From Gemmatimonadota bacterium (GTDB lineage: Bacteria; Gemmatimonadota; Gemmatimonadetes; Gemmatimonadales; GWC2-71-9), in contig QHUU01000076.1 of the NCBI GenBank assembly GCA_003222155.1, positions 1 to 34,799 of the forward strand: a stretch of DNA of 34,799 bases. Reading direction: 5' to 3'. This document shows positions 31,507-34,799 of the stretch, one piece after another; the first letter of the stretch is position 1; each line of letters begins with the position of its first letter. The notes beneath the pieces are model-generated. The model worked only from the letters and a program-made list of their open reading frames with translations. It did no database searches and was not told the origin of the DNA. The translations under genes and the position numbers were made by a program.

Positions 31507-32426
31507 GTGAACCGCTGGCCCGTCCGCACTCCGCGCCCGCGCAGCCACTCGGCGGCGGCCATGCGCGGCTTGCCGGCCGGCTGGACTTCTTCCACCGCCA
31601 CCGCGCCTCGGGCCGTCGTGATGCGTAATTCGTCATCCGTCGTCCGTACCTCTCCGGGGGCACCCCGATCCTCCACGACGCGAGCGCCGAACAGCTTTAC
31701 CTCGCGACCGTCCAGCTCGGTCCACGCGCCGGGTTTGGGATCGAGGCCGCGGATCACGCGGGCCACTCGCTCGGCGGGCTCTCCCCACGGGATCCGCGCC
31801 GTCTCACGGGTGAGCTTGGGGGCATAGGTGGCGCGCGTGTGGTCCTGGGGCCGCGCCTTGAGGCCATCGGTCTCGATCAGCGCCAGGGCCTCGACGAGCG
31901 CCTGCGCCCCCATTTCCGAGAGGTGCTCGGACAGCTCGCCGCCCGTGGCCTCCGGGTCGACGTGGTGCGGGATCTGATGGAGGATCGGGCCCGAGTCGAG
32001 TCCCGCGTCCATGAGCATGATTGTGACGCCGGTCTGCTCGAGACCGTTCAAGATGGCCCATTCGACGGGGGCCGCGCCGCGCAGCTCCGGGAGAAGCGAT
32101 GGATGGACGTTGAGCATGCCGCGGCGCGGCACCGCGAGCAGGTCGGGCTTGAGGATGTGTCCGTAGGCGACCACCACACCCACGTCGGGGGCCAGGGCGC
32201 GCACCCGGGCGACGAACTCGGGGTCGGAGGGCCGCACCGGCTGGAGCACCGGCACGCCCTCCGCCTCGGCGGCCAGCTTCACGGGCGGCGCCACGGCGGT
32301 CGAGCGCGAGCGCCCCTGCGGCTTGTCGGGCTGCGTGACCGCCGCGACGACGTCGAAGCCCTCGCCCAGCAGCGCCTCGAGCGGCGGGACCGCGAACTCG
32401 GGCGTTCCGAAGAAGACGACGCGCAC
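31503..32426 (-). CDS. fmt: Methionyl-tRNA formyltransferase
   Basis: Formylates the initiator Met-tRNA. The 307-residue product has the Rossmann opening RVVFFGTPEFAVPPLEALL, the formyl-folate loop GRSRSTAVAPPVKLAAE, the catalytic Asn-His-Asp set (LNVHPSLLPELRGAAPVEWAIL and the Asp of MDAGLDSGPIL), and the OB-like C-terminal domain ending LRGRGVRTGQRFT. The GTG at 32424-32426 directly follows the def stop. Residues coded by 31621-31648 are a 7-base repeat tract in the C-terminal domain. Confidence 0.96.
   Translation of the reverse strand: MRVVFFGTPEFAVPPLEALLGEGFDVVAAVTQPDKPQGRSRSTAVAPPVKLAAEAEGVPVLQPVRPSDPEFVARVRALAPDVGVVVAYGHILKPDLLAVPRRGMLNVHPSLLPELRGAAPVEWAILNGLEQTGVTIMLMDAGLDSGPILHQIPHHVDPEATGGELSEHLSEMGAQALVEALALIETDGLKARPQDHTRATYAPKLTRETARIPWGEPAERVARVIRGLDPKPGAWTELDGREVKLFGARVVEDRGAPGEVRTTDDELRITTARGAVAVEEVQPAGKPRMAAAEWLRGRGVRTGQRFT
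31621..31648. repeat. Short heptanucleotide tract inside fmt (weak)
   Basis: Four consecutive 7-base units on the plus strand, ATGCGTA, ATTCGTC, ATCCGTC, GTCCGTA, share the pattern [AG]TNCGT[AC]. Unlike the rsmB and tgt tracts, the coded segment (VRTTDDELRITT) does not lengthen Fmt relative to E. coli Fmt as I remember it, so it may have replaced existing sequence or be chance. Confidence 0.5.
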
Positions 32427-32975
32427 CTAGAGCTCTCCCGCCGGCTCCGGCGTGACCTCCTTCAGGTACCCCGACTGTCCCTTCCGCGCTTTCTTCCATT
32501 TGGCCAGCAGCAGGCCGCGCTTCACGGCGCTGAGATGGTCGAGGAACAGCACACCGTCGAGGTGATCGATCTCGTGCTGCACGGCCCGCGCCTTGAAGCC
32601 CGACAGCTCGGTGCGGTAGGGCCGGCCGTCCCGGCCCAGCGCTTCGAGCGTCACGGTGAGGGCGCGCTCGACGTCGCCGTAGATATCGGGGATCGAGAGA
32701 CAGCCCTCTTCCGCCGTCTCGCGCTCGTCCGATGCTGTGACGATCCGCGGATTGACGAGGACCAGTGGTGGGGGATCGTCCTCGCCGACATCCACCACGG
32801 CCACGCGGCGCGCGATGCCGACCTGATTGGCGGCGAGGCCCACGCCCTTGGCCGCCCGCATGGTGTCCAACAGGTCGTCCACCAGCTCGCGTACCGCGTC
32901 GTCGACGGCGGCGACGGGCGCCGCGCGTTGCCGCAGCACCGGCGAGCCGAGCAGGTGGAGCTTGCGGACCGTCAC
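32427..32975 (-). CDS. def: Peptide deformylase
   Basis: Removes the N-formyl group from nascent proteins. The 182 residues carry all three metallo-active motifs: GVGLAANQVG (about 45-54), EGCLSIP (about 88-94) with the metal-binding Cys, and QHEIDHLDG (about 132-140) with two His ligands and the catalytic Glu. The C-terminus is extended and basic, followed by acidic residues (WKKARKGQSGYLKEVTPEPAGEL). The GTG at 32973-32975 overlaps the yajC stop as GTGA. Confidence 0.97.
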   Translation of the reverse strand: MTVRKLHLLGSPVLRQRAAPVAAVDDAVRELVDDLLDTMRAAKGVGLAANQVGIARRVAVVDVGEDDPPPLVLVNPRIVTASDERETAEEGCLSIPDIYGDVERALTVTLEALGRDGRPYRTELSGFKARAVQHEIDHLDGVLFLDHLSAVKRGLLLAKWKKARKGQSGYLKEVTPEPAGEL

Positions 32976-33307
32976 TGGGACTTGGCTTCGATCGACCGGT
33001 TGAGGATGTTCGCGATGTTGGTGCGCATCACCACGACCCGCGACTCGCCGCTCTTCACGGTCACTTCGTCGTCCTTCAGATGCACGACCTCGCCGATGAT
33101 GCCGCCCGAGGTCACGACTTTGTCGCCGCGCTGCAGCGAGGCGAGCAGCTGGCGGTGGCGCTCCTGCTGCTTGCGCTGGGGTCGGATGAGCATGACGTAG
33201 AAGATCGCGATCAGCGCGGCGATCTGGACCAGGAAAATGGTGAGCCCGCCCGAGGCGTTCTGGCCCGAGGGGGCGAAGAGCAGCGCCAGCATGGGGTGCG
33301 CGGTCAT
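32972..33307 (-). CDS. yajC: Sec translocon accessory protein YajC
   Basis: Single-pass inner-membrane partner of SecDF/SecYEG. The 111-residue product has one helix (LTIFLVQIAALIAIFYVMLI, about 22-41), then RPQRKQQERHRQLLASLQRGD and VVTSGGIIGEVVHLKDDEVTVK, the conserved family stretch. The ATG at 33305-33307 overlaps the tgt stop as ATGA. The secD and secF genes do not follow; def does. Confidence 0.96.
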   Translation of the reverse strand: MTAHPMLALLFAPSGQNASGGLTIFLVQIAALIAIFYVMLIRPQRKQQERHRQLLASLQRGDKVVTSGGIIGEVVHLKDDEVTVKSGESRVVVMRTNIANILNRSIEAKSQ

Positions 33308-34590
33308 GCGGATCCCGATCGCAGGTAGCGGCGGCGCCAGGCATCGGTCCACGGGCCGAAGGCGTTTCGCCGGATCGCGGCCCGCATGTCCTCCGCGAGC
33401 CGGATCAGGTAGCGGACGTTGTGCAGCGACAAGAGTCTCAGGCCGAGCAGCTCTTCCGCCACGAACAGGTGCCGAAGGTAGCCCCGCGAGAACGTGGTGC
33501 ACGCCTCGCAGTCGCACGAGTCGTCGAGCGGCCGCGGGTCCTCGCGGTGCTCGGCGTTGCGAATGTTCACGGGGCCGTCGGGCGTGAAGGCCGAGCCGTT
33601 CCGCCCGTTGCGGGTCGGCGCCACGCAGTCGAACAGATCCACCCCGCGCTCCACCGCCGCCACCAGGTCTTCGGGAAACCCCACGCCCATAAGATAACGC
33701 GGCAGGGCGGGGGGGAGCCGCGGCGCGAGCGCGTCGAGCATCGCGTACATCGCGGCCTTGGGCTCGCCCACCGAGAGGCCGCCGATCGCCACGCCGGTCC
33801 AGTCGCCGAGATCCAGGATGCGTCGGAGACCCTCCGTCCGGAGCGGCACACGCGTGCCGCCTTGCAGGATGGGCCAGAGCGTCTGGTTGCACGAGGCCAC
33901 GACGCCATGTTCCAAGGAAGGCTCGGCATCGCTCGCGGAACGTGGCGTCGTGGCGTCGTGTGACGCCTTCAGCTCCTCGTGCCGTCTCCCGCACCGCTCC
34001 AACCATCTCAGCGTTCGCTCGAGGGCGTCCCTGGCCACGCTCTCGTCCGCCCCTCCCGGCACCACGTGGTCGAACGCCATCGCGACGTCGGCCCCCAGGG
34101 TCCACTGGATCTCCGTGGCGCGCTCGGGCGTGAGCCTGCGACGGCCACCGTCCACGTGGCTCTGGAACTCGACGCCGTCGTCGTCCACGCGCCGGAAGCC
34201 CTCGAGCGAGAACACCTGGAACCCGCCCGAGTCCGTGAGCAGCGGCCGGGCCCAACCCATGAAGCGGTGCAGCCCGCCGAGCTTGGCCACCACCTGCTCG
34301 CCCGGGCGCACGTGCAGGTGATAGGCGTTCGCGAGCACGAGCGTCGCGCCCGCGGCGCGGAGGTCGTTGGGCGAAAGCGCCCGCACGGTCCCCTGGGTCC
34401 CGACCGGCATGAAGACCGGGGTCTCGACGCTACCGTGCGGGAGAGTGAGGGAGCCGGCGCGGGCGGCACCGGATGTCGCGTCGATCGTGAAGTCGAACAC
34501 GCGCGGATCAACGCGGAACGCGGAAGTCGGAACGCGGAACAGGCGCTCGTCCTTCTGTTCCGCATTCCACGTTCCGCGTTCCACGTTCAC
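33304..34590 (-). CDS. tgt: Queuine/7-aminomethyl-7-deazaguanine tRNA-ribosyltransferase with repeat-coded N-terminus and insertion
   Basis: Exchanges G34 of GUN tRNAs for preQ1. The family domain starts at [16 protein letters not shown]. It shows [13 protein letters not shown] (catalytic Asp about 120), QGGTR, GGLSVGE, the nucleophilic Asp in [14 protein letters not shown] (about 321) and the zinc site CDCEAC...H. Two unusual parts: an N-terminal ~30 residues coded by an inverted heptad repeat (34510-34587), and an insertion of about 25 residues (about 207-233) coded by a second palindrome. The GTG at 34588-34590 overlaps the queA stop (GTGA), as other starts here do; GTG at 34500 would give a normal N-terminus of 398 residues without the palindrome. 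Confidence 0.93.
   Translation of the reverse strand: MNVERGTWNAEQKDERLFRVPTSAFRVDPRVFDFTIDATSGAARAGSLTLPHGSVETPVFMPVGTQGTVRALSPNDLRAAGATLVLANAYHLHVRPGEQVVAKLGGLHRFMGWARPLLTDSGGFQVFSLEGFRRVDDDGVEFQSHVDGGRRRLTPERATEIQWTLGADVAMAFDHVVPGGADESVARDALERTLRWLERCGRRHEELKASHDATTPRSASDAEPSLEHGVVASCNQTLWPILQGGTRVPLRTEGLRRILDLGDWTGVAIGGLSVGEPKAAMYAMLDALAPRLPPALPRYLMGVGFPEDLVAAVERGVDLFDCVAPTRNGRNGSAFTPDGPVNIRNAEHREDPRPLDDSCDCEACTTFSRGYLRHLFVAEELLGLRLLSLHNVRYLIRLAEDMRAAIRRNAFGPWTDAWRRRYLRSGSA
33898..33952. repeat. Palindrome within tgt coding the internal insertion
   Basis: Left arm CACGACGCCATGTTCC (33898-33913) and right arm GGAACGTGGCGTCGTG (33937-33952) match in reverse complement at 15 of 16 bases with a 23-base loop. 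A second, tandem copy of GTGGCGTC and a small hairpin (GGCGTC/GACGCC) follow to 33967. It is read in frame as part of an insertion of about 25 residues compared with usual Tgt. Confidence 0.85.
34510..34587. repeat. Heptad-based inverted repeat at the tgt 5' end
   Basis: Two arms of 33 bases (34555-34587 and 34510-34542) separated by 12 bases pair at about 28 of 33 positions. Each arm is a run of 7-base units of the GGAACGC type (for example GGAACGC, GGAACGT, GGAATGC, GGAACAG on the coding strand). It spans from the queA stop to just before the second possible tgt start. Confidence 0.85.
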
Positions 34591-34799
34591 ACGATCGCCA
34601 TCGCATCGCCGTAGCTGTAGAACCGATACCGTTGCTCAATGGCTTCCCCGTAGGCTCGCATGACCCGCTCATAGCCCCCGAACGCGCACACCAACATTAG
34701 CAGGGTCGAGCGCGGCAGGTGGAAGTTCGTGAGCAGCCGGTCGACCGCGCGGAACGAGTACGGGGGATGAATGAAGAGCTGGGTCTCACCGGCGCCCGG
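34587..34799 (-). CDS. queA: S-adenosylmethionine:tRNA ribosyltransferase-isomerase (3' end)
   Basis: Makes epoxyqueuosine in tRNA from SAM. Only the last 70 residues are in the window: the segment [38 protein letters not shown], and the ending [15 protein letters not shown], which is the typical QueA C-terminus. The gene runs off the right edge. Its TGA (34587-34589) overlaps the first possible tgt GTG. Confidence 0.95.
   Translation of the reverse strand, partial: PGAGETQLFIHPPYSFRAVDRLLTNFHLPRSTLLMLVCAFGGYERVMRAYGEAIEQRYRFYSYGDAMAIV

Noticed and set aside
31507-31620. TPP riboswitch ahead of the thiazole genes
   Set aside because: The start overlaps the fmt stop and the upstream sequence is fmt coding sequence; no THI-box pairing was seen.
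1-34799. CRISPR arrays, transposases, phage genes, toxin-antitoxin or defence systems, tRNA/rRNA genes
   Set aside because: None could be recognised on either strand; the few repeats present are short tracts inside genes rather than spaced direct repeats.

Overview
This is a very GC-rich (roughly 70%) bacterial chromosomal window that is almost entirely coding. Genes are packed with 4-base start/stop overlaps (ATGA or GTGA), and GTG and TTG starts are frequent. An outer membrane (TamA/TamB pair, PBP4-type carboxypeptidase, lipoprotein modification by Lgt) together with the housekeeping order queA-tgt-yajC-def-fmt-...-rsmB-PASTA-rpe-tlpA-ybbR-tsaD-lgt suggests a Gram-negative, didermic lineage such as Gemmatimonadota. 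That placement is inference from memory of gene content and was not tested by a search. I saw no phage, transposase, CRISPR, tRNA or rRNA.

Layout. 1-490 (-): 5' part of a primary-type sigma factor. 491-768: the longest non-coding stretch, with a good sigma promoter and a cluster of DnaA-box-like TCCACA sites. 769-2417 (-): cobalamin adenosyltransferase and aroB. 2464-3486 (+): ferredoxin/flavodoxin-NADP+ reductase of the TrxB-like type. 3487-7452 (-): peptide-type ABC binding protein, one permease, and a DacB-type carboxypeptidase, overlapping each other. 7526-16525 (+): tamA-like, tamB-like, lipid kinase, NtrC-type regulator and an eight-cysteine mini zinc protein. 16522-17142 (-): a second response regulator. 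17199-21600 (+): P1 peptidase, SH3-NlpC/P60 hydrolase, HAD phosphatase, CYTH protein, unknown membrane protein, AcpS. 21654-23750 (+): dihaem cytochrome c fused to an FTR1 iron permease. 23758-34799 (-): an 11 kb housekeeping run read from queA to lgt.

How the genes work together. The last run joins tRNA queuosine synthesis (QueA, Tgt), SecYEG accessory YajC, N-terminal Met processing and initiation (Def, Fmt), thiazole synthesis (TenI/ThiE-like, ThiS, ThiG), 16S rRNA methylation (RsmB), a PASTA membrane protein, Rpe, a TlpA thioredoxin, a YbbR-domain protein, t6A synthesis (TsaD) and Lgt. Two smaller sets concern peptidoglycan peptides: DacB with a peptide ABC binding protein and permease, and a P1 aminopeptidase with an NlpC/P60 endopeptidase. 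TamA and TamB form an envelope-assembly pair.

Most notable. Degenerate 7-base tandem repeats and palindromes lie inside housekeeping coding sequences (two tracts in rsmB, a 33-base-arm palindrome at the tgt start, a second palindrome coding an insertion inside Tgt, and a weaker tract in fmt). They are read as peptide and resemble, in architecture, cyanobacterial heptanucleotide STRR repeats or Rickettsia palindromic elements. Also of note: a G9 tract at codons 4-7 of the thiE/tenI gene, and a (GGGGGC)4 tract coding polyproline in the ABC binding protein.
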